Below are positions 1 to 6,954 of a DNA stretch of 10,082 nucleotides, piece by piece. Under the pieces are notes generated by a model, which saw only the letters and a list, made by a program, of their open reading frames with translations, was not told the origin of the DNA and did no database searches. This stretch comes from Planctomycetota bacterium (GTDB taxonomy: Bacteria > Planctomycetota > PUPC01 > JACPCR01). The stretch lies in assembly GCA_030740295.1 (NCBI GenBank), contig JASLXP010000087.1, forward strand, positions 1-10,082, in the 5' to 3' direction. How positions within the stretch are numbered: position 1 is the first letter of the stretch; the number at the start of each line of letters is the position of its first letter. The translations under genes were made by a program, and so were the position numbers.

Positions 1-170
1 CTGTCGCCTGGGCTGAGTGACCAGGTGGCCAGTTTTTCTTTGCGAACGTTTTCCGTCCTGCGCAGTTTTCCCAGGTCATTCCAGAAGATCACAGTCGACG
101 CGACCAGGCCCCCGGCAATGCAGAGCGCTGTAAAACGATCCAGAGATGTGCAGCAGTTCTTGAAGTTCAA
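1..170 (-). CDS. Probable N-terminus of a single-pass membrane protein, cut by the left edge
   Basis: I do not recognise this gene. On the minus strand a reading frame opens after a TGA and stays open to the window edge, giving 56 visible residues from a TTG at 170. A short N-terminal segment with Cys6-Cys7 is followed by a hydrophobic helix at about residues 13-30 (FTALCIAGGLVASTVIFW). A strongly basic, charged stretch follows (KLRR, RKEK). That layout is typical of a small inner-membrane-anchored protein, and the codons are rich in third-position G and C like the neighbouring genes. It would be transcribed divergently from the transporter at 374. The start is uncertain: no good Shine-Dalgarno site precedes the TTG, and a CTG nine codons further in would also keep the helix. 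A plus-strand frame at 25-300 covers the same bases but is low-complexity and lacks family features. Whether the gene is real, and what it does, needs the sequence to the left. Confidence 0.42.
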   Translation of the reverse strand, partial: MNFKNCCTSLDRFTALCIAGGLVASTVIFWNDLGKLRRTENVRKEKLATWSLSPGD

Positions 171-296
171 ATCATCTCAGTGCGAAGGACAAGGCTCGGA
201 GGATACATTCATGTCTGAAATGGCTCACGCGGTCTCACCTCGACAAGGACAATCAGAGCTCTGTCTTACGAAATATCACGGCAACCAATTGAGCCT

Positions 297-313
297 CTGA
301 GATCAGATCTTAG
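297..313. promoter_or_regulatory. 17-bp near-palindrome in the divergent intergenic region
   Basis: CTGAGATC and GATCTTAG are mirrored around a single A at 305. Seven of eight pairs are Watson-Crick and one is G/T; the inner AGATC/GATCT arms are perfect. It lies 61 bases before the first transporter gene. It also falls between a weak -35-like TTGAGC (289-294) and a weak -10-like TAGAGT (311-316) spaced by 16 bases. A transcription-factor operator for the importer is plausible by position, since sugar importers are usually controlled by a local repressor or activator. However, no regulator gene is visible and short palindromes arise by chance. Apart from this I see nothing definite in 171-373. 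Confidence 0.22.
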
Positions 314-373
314 AGTGTCGCACTGAAAGCATTCGGATGTCCAGGTCTGGATCGTCAAATCGCATTCCCACCA

Positions 374-3046
374 ATGGCTTCACTGAAATCTCTTCTCCTC
401 GCCGGCGTCCTGCTCTCATTGAATGCCGAGCAGCCCAAGGATATCCGGCTCTCCGTCTGGCAGTTGCCGCGCCCGGAATCGACCAGTATCCGGGCCATGT
501 GCGACCGTGAGGTAATCCGGGCGTTCAAGAAGAAGTTCCCTTACATCAAGCCTTACGCTCCGCAGGGCATCTCCATTCCGGAGCTCGGAATGGACAGCCG
601 GCCACTGATGGCCATCGCGGGCGGCGTCAGCCCGGACGTGATTTATGTGAACTTTCGGCAATCGGATACCTACATCCAGGAGGGCTTCCTTTATCCGCTC
701 GATGAATGGATAAACAAGCTGCCCGCAGAAGAACGCAAGGAGCGTATTCTGCCGCAGGTCGAAAAAGTTATACGGCGATGGGGCCCGGGGAAGGCGTCCG
801 GAGTAGACACCGAAAAACATTATTGGGCACTGCCGTACGGAAACTACATCAAGGGGATGGTCTGGCGAAAGGATCTGTTCAAGTCTGTCGGGCTCGACCC
901 TGAGCGGCCACCAAAGGACTGGAAGGAACTGATTGAATTCGCCCGCCGCTGCACGAATCCGGAAAAGGGAACGCAGGGCCTGCTATGGGGCAAAGGCGAT
1001 CATTGGTCGTGGTATTTTTACAGCGTCCTGTGTTCGGCAGGAGCGAAAGCCATGGAGGATCGCGGCGAGGACGAATGGTTCGCTTCTTTCAATACTCCTG
1101 AAGCCATTGCGGCCTATGAGTTCATTCTCGAGCTCGTGGAGGGCAAGTGGCGGCATCCAAATGGCGACGTCATCGAGGGCGTGGTGAATCGGGACCTTGA
1201 TGGATGGAACCTGTGGAACAATGGCCGGATTGCGATGAAGGAGATGTACTTCACTGAAGACTTCCTCGTCGACATCAACCCCGAGCTCGTGGGCATAGCG
1301 CCCGTACCGCTCGGGCCCAGCGGCAGGCGCGGCTCAGAATTGAACTGCACGATGTGCGGCATTTTCTCCGGCGCAGAAAAGAAGGGCCGTGACGTTCTCG
1401 AGGCGGCATGGAAGTTTGTGCACTTTCTCGGGTCTGCCGAGGCTAAGGAAATTCGAACCAAGGTCCTCGTCGAAAACGGTTACGGCATGTTCGCCAACCC
1501 GCGCTACCTCAAGAAGCTCGGCTATACCGAGTACCTGCGGCGAATTCCCAAGCATTGGCAGGAGGCATATTCGGCAGCCATGACGGACGGCGAGCCGGAA
1601 CCTTACGGACGCAACTGCCAGATGGTATACCGGTTCATGAGCGAGCCGGCAGATCACATGCTGCAGGCGGGGATTGCCACCAAGCCTTTCGAGGCAGTGG
1701 AGGCAGCACGGGAAAAGCTGAAGGCCGAGCGGCCTGACATCACCGAGGCAGAGCTGTCAGCAGAACTGGCGAAGGTCGATACCGCCACTCGAGATGAAAT
1801 CAGAAAAGAGATAAAAAAGTGGCTGGATGAATATGTTCGTTTGGCCAACGAAAAGATGATCGGGCGCGTGCCGGAAGAGGTGATGCAGAAACGGCGGCGC
1901 ATCGCGTTGGCTGTGGCTGTGGTCATCCTTGCTCTTTTCAGCGCGCTGTTCCTTTATATCCTGAGAATCTTCACGCCGCCGGAGAGCGTTGGGAAGGGGA
2001 GATGGCAATTCAAGAAATTTTGGTTCGCTTACCTGCTCCTTGTTCCGGCGATGGGTGCGATTGCGCTCTGGCAGTACTTTCCGCTTGGCTGGGGTGGTCT
2101 GATGGCGTTTCAGGATTACCGGATTGTCCTGCCGACGAAATGGGTCGGGCTGGACAACTTTGCCACTGTGTTCTGGGATTCCGAATTCTGGCAGGGACTG
2201 CGTGCGAGCCTCTGGTATGCGTTTCTGGCGATCTCATTTGGTTTTTTCGCTCCGGTGATCCTGGCCATCCTGCTTCACGAGATTCCACACGGAAAGATCC
2301 TTTACCGTACTCTGTATTACTTGCCCGCAGTTATCTCGGGGCTTGTCGTGATGCTGATGTGGAAGAGCTTTTTCGATCCGTCTGCGAGTGGCTTGCTTAA
2401 TCAGATGATCCTGGCGATACCTGCAAACGGCATCTGGCTTATCGGTGGATTTATCACCGCGGTACTTTCCGTTGCTGCCTATTTCAATCATCGCGAAGAC
2501 AGGAAAATCGCCGCACCAGTATTCGCCGCTCTTGCTGCAGCAACACTTCTTATCACGTGGCGACTGGACCAGTATCTGGATCTGCCCTTCGAGCCACAAA
2601 AATGGCTGGACGAAAAAACCTGGGCCATGCCGTGCATCATTTTGCCGCTGGTGTGGTCAGGCATCGGGCCGGGCTGTCTCATTTACTTGGCAGCCCTCAA
2701 GACGATACCGGAAGACCTTTATGAAGCCGCGGACATCGACGGCGCCGGCTTCCTGGCCAAGATCTGCCACATCACGATCCCCAGCATTAAGGTCTTAATC
2801 GTGATCAATTTCATCGGCGCGGTCGTCGGCGCATTCAGAGTCGCCGAATACATCCTCGCCATGACCGGCGGCGGGCCCGCGGGCTCGACCCGCGTGCTTG
2901 CTCTCAAGATCTTCTACGACGCGTTCGTCTATCTGAAATTCGGATTCGCCACCGCCTCCGCCTGGGTCCTCGGCGCCATGCTGATCGGTTTCACGGTTTT
3001 CCAACTGAAACGGCTCTCAAACGTCGAATTTCGCACAGCAAGTTGA
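374..3046 (+). CDS. Fused extracellular solute-binding protein and MalF-type ABC permease
   Basis: Membrane subunit of a CUT1-family sugar importer with its binding protein built in (890 aa). Residues 1-18 form a short Sec signal peptide without a lipobox. Residues 24-430 match a family 1 solute-binding protein: GGVSPDVIYV and GFLYPLDEW near 83-112, ALPYGN at 152, WRKDLF at 164, PPKDWKELIEFA at 179-190 and NGRIAMKE at 283. A charged helical linker (436-505) leads to a transmembrane helix (509-530), then six MalF core helices at about 551-570, 610-634, 642-663, 750-773, 806-826 and 858-876. The EAA loop that docks the ATPase is at 784-806 (EAADIDGAG). An extra two-helix hairpin (686-729) interrupts the core. 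Binding proteins are usually about 400-450 aa and MalF-type permeases about 300 aa, so this is a full fusion. ATG 374 is the only ATG after the in-frame TAG at 311 and sits directly before the signal peptide; no Shine-Dalgarno site is visible. The substrate is unknown, probably a saccharide. Confidence 0.93.
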   Translation: MASLKSLLLAGVLLSLNAEQPKDIRLSVWQLPRPESTSIRAMCDREVIRAFKKKFPYIKPYAPQGISIPELGMDSRPLMAIAGGVSPDVIYVNFRQSDTYIQEGFLYPLDEWINKLPAEERKERILPQVEKVIRRWGPGKASGVDTEKHYWALPYGNYIKGMVWRKDLFKSVGLDPERPPKDWKELIEFARRCTNPEKGTQGLLWGKGDHWSWYFYSVLCSAGAKAMEDRGEDEWFASFNTPEAIAAYEFILELVEGKWRHPNGDVIEGVVNRDLDGWNLWNNGRIAMKEMYFTEDFLVDINPELVGIAPVPLGPSGRRGSELNCTMCGIFSGAEKKGRDVLEAAWKFVHFLGSAEAKEIRTKVLVENGYGMFANPRYLKKLGYTEYLRRIPKHWQEAYSAAMTDGEPEPYGRNCQMVYRFMSEPADHMLQAGIATKPFEAVEAAREKLKAERPDITEAELSAELAKVDTATRDEIRKEIKKWLDEYVRLANEKMIGRVPEEVMQKRRRIALAVAVVILALFSALFLYILRIFTPPESVGKGRWQFKKFWFAYLLLVPAMGAIALWQYFPLGWGGLMAFQDYRIVLPTKWVGLDNFATVFWDSEFWQGLRASLWYAFLAISFGFFAPVILAILLHEIPHGKILYRTLYYLPAVISGLVVMLMWKSFFDPSASGLLNQMILAIPANGIWLIGGFITAVLSVAAYFNHREDRKIAAPVFAALAAATLLITWRLDQYLDLPFEPQKWLDEKTWAMPCIILPLVWSGIGPGCLIYLAALKTIPEDLYEAADIDGAGFLAKICHITIPSIKVLIVINFIGAVVGAFRVAEYILAMTGGGPAGSTRVLALKIFYDAFVYLKFGFATASAWVLGAMLIGFTVFQLKRLSNVEFRTAS

Positions 3047-3053
3047 GGGGATG

Positions 3054-3205
3054 TGGATTGTGAATTGTGAATGGTGAATCTTGAATCGTGAATCCTGGAT
3101 CTTGAATCGTGAATCGTGAATCCTGAATCGAATCCTGAATCCTGAATCTTGAATCCTGAATCCTGAATCTTGAATCCTGAATCGTGAGTCGTGAATCCTG
3201 AATCG
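3054..3205. repeat. Heptamer tandem array, consensus TGAATCN
   Basis: Between the two transporter genes there are 20 full seven-base units from 3061 to 3205. One five-base unit (AATCC, 3131-3135) breaks the phase, and one degenerate unit (TGGATTG, 3054-3060) leads in. The first five bases are nearly invariant, apart from single changes such as TGGATCT and TGAGTCG. Position 6 is almost always C, except in the first units, and position 7 alternates among C, G and T without a clear order. Because seven is not a multiple of three, TGA falls in all three plus frames every 21 bases, so the array cannot be translated through on the plus strand. Heptamer arrays between genes are known from several bacterial groups; their role is usually unknown. 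Confidence 0.95.
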
Positions 3206-3253
3206 TCGTGGCGTCCCACATCGCTCTGTCATTCACAGGCCAAATGATGCGCC

Positions 3254-3274
3254 ATTCACCATTCACCATTCACC
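3254..3274. repeat. Three inverted heptamers (ATTCACC) facing the main array
   Basis: Three perfect copies of ATTCACC stand end to end, just before the second permease gene. They are the reverse complement of GGTGAAT, the form seen at the left end of the main array. The 13 bases GTGAATGGTGAAT at 3067-3079 are exactly complementary to 3254-3266 and also to 3261-3273. A further ATTCACA lies at 3231-3237. In RNA the two sides could pair and enclose the rest of the array in a loop of about 174 bases. The last inverted unit ends 16 bases before the ATG at 3291. Confidence 0.85.
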
Positions 3275-3290
3275 AATCTCATCTGCAGCC

Positions 3291-5234
3291 ATGCCCCTCA
3301 TCTCGACAGTCGGTAGAAAATCAATACACGTCAGGTTGCTCATAGCCTGCCTGTACGTGGTGCTGACGCTGGGTGCGACGACGATGGTGTATCCTTTTCT
3401 GCTGATGATCTCGGGATCATTCAAGTCGGACGTGGACAAGAATGAATTCGATGTGCTGCCAGCCTTCTTCCGCAATCCGGACGTCCTTTTCCGCAAGCAT
3501 CTCGAATTCAAATACAACAATCAGATCACTGAGTTCAAACATGCGAACCGGATCAAGGCATATGAGTTCGCGAAGGTAAACATTCCGGGCAAGCCGGATT
3601 CTGAATCGGCCCAGCCCACAGGTGCCGAGAGCCTTCAGTGGTGGTCCGGTTCTATCCCTCCAGGCAAATACAATGTGCAGAGGGTAAAGGACTGGAAAGA
3701 ATTCGAAGCAGAGCACAAGCCTGCCGCAAGCACCTACTGGCTTGGCTACACACAGCACTCGAACAAACTCATGCCCTGGAAGGAACGTGAGTTTCGTTCA
3801 CTGTTGCAGGAGATCACGGACGGCGATCTCGATACGTTCAACAAGAGGTTTGAGACCTACGCGGAAAGCTGGATAGGCGTCGGCCGCATGACCGAGCGTC
3901 TGACGGAGCGGCGATATCAGCTCAACGATCATCCGCTGCTCATCGCTTACTACGAATTCAAAGAGAATCAGCCCGTATGGTTTCGGTTCTATCCGAGCCT
4001 CGATGGCAAGTATGTGCAGACCTACTTGGAGGCGACGTACGGACAGGAGATCGACGAATACAACAAGAAGCACAAGACGAGCTGGAGAAACTACAGCGAC
4101 ATTACCCTCCGGTCTGTGGCGCCCGAGAACGAACTCGAGCGCAAGGAATGGGAGCACTTCGTCCGAGAAGAGCTGAATCTGCAGTTCATCCGGGTCCGTG
4201 CGGACGCGCTTCCTCATTACCGGGCATTCCTGGATAAACAATACGCGGGTGACCTGGGGCTTCTGAATCGAAGGTACAAGACCAGTTTTCCTTCATTCGA
4301 AGAGGCGGCCTTTCCAGTCGACCTCGTCAACGCATCGGAGCAACTCGTTGACTGGGCTGAGTTCATTAAGACCGTGCCCATTGAATTTCTGTATCTGACG
4401 AGCCCTGAGATCAAATACAGAGCCTTCCTCAAAAACAGATACGGGGATCCGGATGCCCTGAACAAAGCCCACGGGGCCGAATACATTTCATTCGAACATG
4501 TGCCCCTCCCCTCGCTCGAAGTGGATTACGCGGACTTCCTTGCCAACCAGGATGCCATCCGCTGGGAGTTCATGACCGCCAATTATGTGCAGGTGATCGA
4601 TTACATCGTACTGCATGGGTACAGCCTGTTTAATACGATCGTCTATTGCATGCTCTCCATCCTTGTGTCCCTGACGGTCAACCCGATTGCTGCGTACGCG
4701 CTGAGCCGGTTTCGCCCGCCGAGCTCCTACAAGCTGCTGCTGTTCTGCATGACCACGATGGCCTTCCCGGCCGCGGTGACCATGATCCCGAGTTTTCTGC
4801 TGGTGAAGAACCTCGGTCTGCTGAACACTTTCTGGGCGCTCATCCTGCCTGGCATGGCCAACGGCTTCAGCATTTTTCTGCTCAAGGGTTTCTTCGATTC
4901 TCTGCCCCGCGAACTTTACGAATCCGCCACCATAGACGGCGCGGGCGAGTGGGTGATGTTCTGGCACTTGACCATGTCACTCTCCAAGCCGATCCTCGCT
5001 GTGCTGGCTCTGGGGGCCTTCACGCAGGCATATGGGAATTTCATGTTCGCCTTTATTCTCTGCCCCGATGAGAAGATGTGGACGCTGATGGTCTTCCTCT
5101 ACAACCTTCAATACCGCGGTCACATGGGGCTGACCTTTGCGGCGCTTCTGGTCGCGGCCATACCCACCTTTTTGGTCTTCGTCTTCTGCCAGAACATCAT
5201 TATCAGGGGAATCGTTGTGCCGGTGGAGAAGTAG
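3291..5234 (+). CDS. MalG-type ABC permease with a large repeat-containing periplasmic insertion
   Basis: Second membrane subunit of the CUT1-type importer (647 aa; MalG-type permeases are usually about 270-300 aa). The core is normal: helix 1 at about 15-40 ending in the typical YPFLLMISGSFKS, then helices at about 443-468, 482-503, 513-534, 566-590 and 613-638. The EAA loop is at 544-567 (ESATIDGAG). In the canonical loop a Leu-Pro usually follows the isoleucine-rich part; here it is Met562-Ser563. The extra length lies between helices 1 and 2, a loop that is periplasmic in MalG. It contains four tandem repeats of about 65 residues (about 167-238, 240-305, 309-373, 375-440), with a diverged half copy before them. 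It follows the fusion gene by 244 bases and surely forms a complex with it. The start is the ATG just before helix 1; no Shine-Dalgarno site is visible. Family assignment is firm; the role of the insertion is unknown. Confidence 0.93.
   Translation: MPLISTVGRKSIHVRLLIACLYVVLTLGATTMVYPFLLMISGSFKSDVDKNEFDVLPAFFRNPDVLFRKHLEFKYNNQITEFKHANRIKAYEFAKVNIPGKPDSESAQPTGAESLQWWSGSIPPGKYNVQRVKDWKEFEAEHKPAASTYWLGYTQHSNKLMPWKEREFRSLLQEITDGDLDTFNKRFETYAESWIGVGRMTERLTERRYQLNDHPLLIAYYEFKENQPVWFRFYPSLDGKYVQTYLEATYGQEIDEYNKKHKTSWRNYSDITLRSVAPENELERKEWEHFVREELNLQFIRVRADALPHYRAFLDKQYAGDLGLLNRRYKTSFPSFEEAAFPVDLVNASEQLVDWAEFIKTVPIEFLYLTSPEIKYRAFLKNRYGDPDALNKAHGAEYISFEHVPLPSLEVDYADFLANQDAIRWEFMTANYVQVIDYIVLHGYSLFNTIVYCMLSILVSLTVNPIAAYALSRFRPPSSYKLLLFCMTTMAFPAAVTMIPSFLLVKNLGLLNTFWALILPGMANGFSIFLLKGFFDSLPRELYESATIDGAGEWVMFWHLTMSLSKPILAVLALGAFTQAYGNFMFAFILCPDEKMWTLMVFLYNLQYRGHMGLTFAALLVAAIPTFLVFVFCQNIIIRGIVVPVEK
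3789..4610 (+). repeat. Four protein-level tandem repeats of about 65 aa inside the MalG-type gene
   Basis: Each unit begins with an aromatic-rich helix (HYRAFLDKQY at 309, KYRAFLKNRY at 375, KYVQTYLEATY at 240, EFRSLLQEI at 167). An acidic turn and an Asn-containing segment follow (LLNRRYKTSF, ALNKAHGAEY, EYNKKHKTSW, TFNKRFETY). Each unit closes with a W/Y-x-x-F helix: WAEF at 355, YADF at 413, WEHF at 287, YYEF at 220. A half copy (WKEF at 135) stands before the first. DNA similarity between units is low, so this is an old protein duplication, not a recent one. The coordinates are approximate unit limits, codons 167-440. Confidence 0.72.
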
Positions 5235-5302
5235 GTTGTCGGCGTCGGGGTGAAGCCGCTGGGTGCAGCACACAGTGGGAGACACGAGTTCGCGTAGGTC
5301 GG

Positions 5303-6124
5303 CTACTTTGAGTTGAGTTTCTCTTTCAGTTCTTGCGGCAGAGCTCCGGCCTTGTCGAGTATCCGGGCGACGTTCAGGCCGAGGATTTTGCGCTTGTCTT
5401 CGTCAGTAATGTCGGCGTAAACAACGGGGCCGATGCCGACCGAGACGGGATTCATAAATCCGTCCGAGCCGAACATGAATTTATCCGGCCCAATTGTCTG
5501 AACGGCCTTTTCCAGAAAGCCCAGGGCGCCGAGCCCCCAGATGTTCGCATGGATGTTCGGGCGCGCATTCAGAAGGTCATACGCCCCGCCGCCGTAATGG
5601 GCCATGATGAAATCGACCGTCGGAAACTCTTCGGCGATGCGAAGCAGAACATCTGCCGGCCAGTGGTGGTTGATGACAGGCATGTTGTGGTCGGCGGCAA
5701 AACGGTAGAGGGCCATTAGATTCGGCCCGTCGCCCGGATAATTTTGCTGGTAGCTGTTGAGAAGCTTGATGCAGCGGATACCCGCCCGCTCGACGCGCTT
5801 GAGCTCTCCGAGAATATTCTGCTCGCGATCGTTCGGGTTTACGCTCAAGAATCCAATGAGCCGGTCGGGCAATCTGCCCACCAGATCGATCAGGATATCG
5901 TTCCCGACCGTGTAGTCGCAGCCACTGCTCATGTATCCGCCGCTGAGAACGCAGCAGCCGTCGATACCGTTCGCGTCCATGTAAGTCACCGCTCCCTCAG
6001 CCATTTCATCGACCGAATTAAAGTTCGCCCCATGCGGCCAGTCGTGGACGTGGATGTGCCCATCGATTGCGAGAACGTTCGGGAAACCCAGCCCGGCCTG
6101 CCAGTTTTCGAGGATAGTGCTCAT
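5303..6124 (-). CDS. Amidohydrolase family 2 metal-dependent hydrolase (TIM barrel)
   Basis: A 273-aa enzyme of the Amidohydro_2 family, which contains lactonases, decarboxylases and C-C or C-N hydrolases acting on small carboxylated compounds, normally in the cytoplasm. The expected metal-site residues are present: the HxH at His23/His25 (DGHIHVHD), a histidine after strand 5 (INHH, 153/154), AHYGGG with His176, and the late aspartate Asp221 (FGSDGF). Lys120 (CIKLL) sits where these barrels place strand 4. The C-terminal KRKILGLNVARIL is typical of the family, and the length is normal. The ATG at 6124 overlaps the TGA of the upstream gene by 4 bases (ATGA). A good GGAGGG ribosome site lies six bases before it, inside the last codons of that gene, so the two are very likely translationally coupled. 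No signal peptide. It converges with the transporter across 68 bases in which I see no convincing terminator. The substrate is not assignable. Confidence 0.88.
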   Translation of the reverse strand: MSTILENWQAGLGFPNVLAIDGHIHVHDWPHGANFNSVDEMAEGAVTYMDANGIDGCCVLSGGYMSSGCDYTVGNDILIDLVGRLPDRLIGFLSVNPNDREQNILGELKRVERAGIRCIKLLNSYQQNYPGDGPNLMALYRFAADHNMPVINHHWPADVLLRIAEEFPTVDFIMAHYGGGAYDLLNARPNIHANIWGLGALGFLEKAVQTIGPDKFMFGSDGFMNPVSVGIGPVVYADITDEDKRKILGLNVARILDKAGALPQELKEKLNSK

Positions 6125-6945
6125 CTGACGCCCTCCAGCAGAGCCCTGAGATTATCGCCGCAGATTTTCCGTTTGGCATCAGCGCTCAGAATCGGATCGT
6201 ATTGGACGTTGGAAACAAGAATTGCCGGATCGTAATAGGGCATCCCGGTGGCAAAGAAGACTCTCTCCGGCCCGGCCTCCCTCGACACTTCCCGCCAGTA
6301 ATCCACGATGCTGGTGATATCGAGGTGGAGGTTGGGCACACGATAAATGAGGGGGAGAGTCGGTTGTGCCAGTCCGAGCCCACCGCTGACGTGCGACAGA
6401 ATCATCTGCAGGCCAGGATGCGCGAGGCACACGTCCCGAAGGCTGTCCATGATCAATGCGTCCGGTGTCGCATTGGTCGCGCCGAAAGGAGGACGATAAT
6501 TGTCGGGCGCAAAGTCGAGGAAACACGGGACGGAGTGCTCTTCCAGCGCTGCCAGAAGGTCATCCCAGAGCCACAGAAGGGGCGGAGCAACACCCATCAT
6601 AAGTCGTGCGGCACGGACACCGGCACCAATCATTTCCTCAACCATGCCCCGCGCCTCCGCGGAGTCTGGTTTCTTCGGCGGCTCGAGGGCCCAAACCGGG
6701 TGAAGCCGGTCCATGCCTCGAATTTCATCAAGCAGGCGATTGTTTCCATGTGACCGGGGCCGCACGAGCCTGGCTTCGTTCTCATGGACCAGAGCTTCGG
6801 CGATGTCGTGCTGGTCCATCACGTCATAGATATTGTCCGGCGTAAGGCTCTCCGCAGACCCAGCCCGGACCAATCGGCCGAGGGTGACGCAACTGTCAAA
6901 GAGTCGCAGTTCTCTGACGTCAGGCATCTGAGGGTTGGATTTCAC
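6121..6945 (-). CDS. Amidohydrolase-like TIM-barrel protein lacking most metal ligands
   Basis: A 274-aa relative of the following gene, also of the Amidohydro_2 fold. It keeps the general pattern: an N-terminal FDSCVTLGR strand, SHVSGG with His185 in the middle, a VFFATGMP strand near 229-236, and the end KRKICGDNLRALL. The metal ligands are mostly gone. The HxH is CxT (Cys19/Thr21), the strand-5 histidines are replaced by FLDF (142-145), and the late aspartate aligns with Gly234 by hand. Asp144, Asp147 and His185 remain as polar pocket residues. It may be a regulatory or partner subunit, or an enzyme with a different mechanism. I chose the GTG at 6945 because GGGAGA lies nine bases upstream. 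An ATG at 6927 would lose only six residues, while the ATG at 7059 adds a basic stretch unlike the family. The stop overlaps the next start, so co-expression is expected. Confidence 0.82.
   Translation of the reverse strand: MKSNPQMPDVRELRLFDSCVTLGRLVRAGSAESLTPDNIYDVMDQHDIAEALVHENEARLVRPRSHGNNRLLDEIRGMDRLHPVWALEPPKKPDSAEARGMVEEMIGAGVRAARLMMGVAPPLLWLWDDLLAALEEHSVPCFLDFAPDNYRPPFGATNATPDALIMDSLRDVCLAHPGLQMILSHVSGGLGLAQPTLPLIYRVPNLHLDITSIVDYWREVSREAGPERVFFATGMPYYDPAILVSNVQYDPILSADAKRKICGDNLRALLEGVR
6131..6136 (-). promoter_or_regulatory. Ribosome binding site for the amidohydrolase starting at 6124
   Basis: GGAGGG on the minus strand, six bases from the ATG and inside the final codons of the upstream gene. 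Together with the ATGA stop/start overlap it fixes the start at 6124. Confidence 0.75.
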
Positions 6946-6954
6946 GAGGATAGT

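Noticed and set aside
25..300. Plus-strand frame of 91 codons upstream of the transporter
   Set aside because: Its translation is Ser/Arg/Gln-rich with no fold or family pattern, and its first part is better explained as the complement of a minus-strand membrane protein.
2929..3269. Three overlapping minus-strand frames translating the heptamer array into repeated DSRFRIQ-like peptides
   Set aside because: The reverse complement of TGAATCN contains no stop codon in any frame, so open frames arise automatically. All three exist side by side and run into the transporter gene.
3054..3274. CRISPR array
   Set aside because: The unit is only seven bases with no unique spacers, and no cas genes are nearby.
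3798..4241. Minus-strand frame of 147 codons within the MalG-type gene
   Set aside because: It is the complement of the repeat region of a well-supported gene and contains no motif.
5235..5302. Bidirectional terminator between the converging permease and amidohydrolase genes
   Set aside because: Only four- to five-base complementary arms are visible, with no adjacent T-run in either direction.
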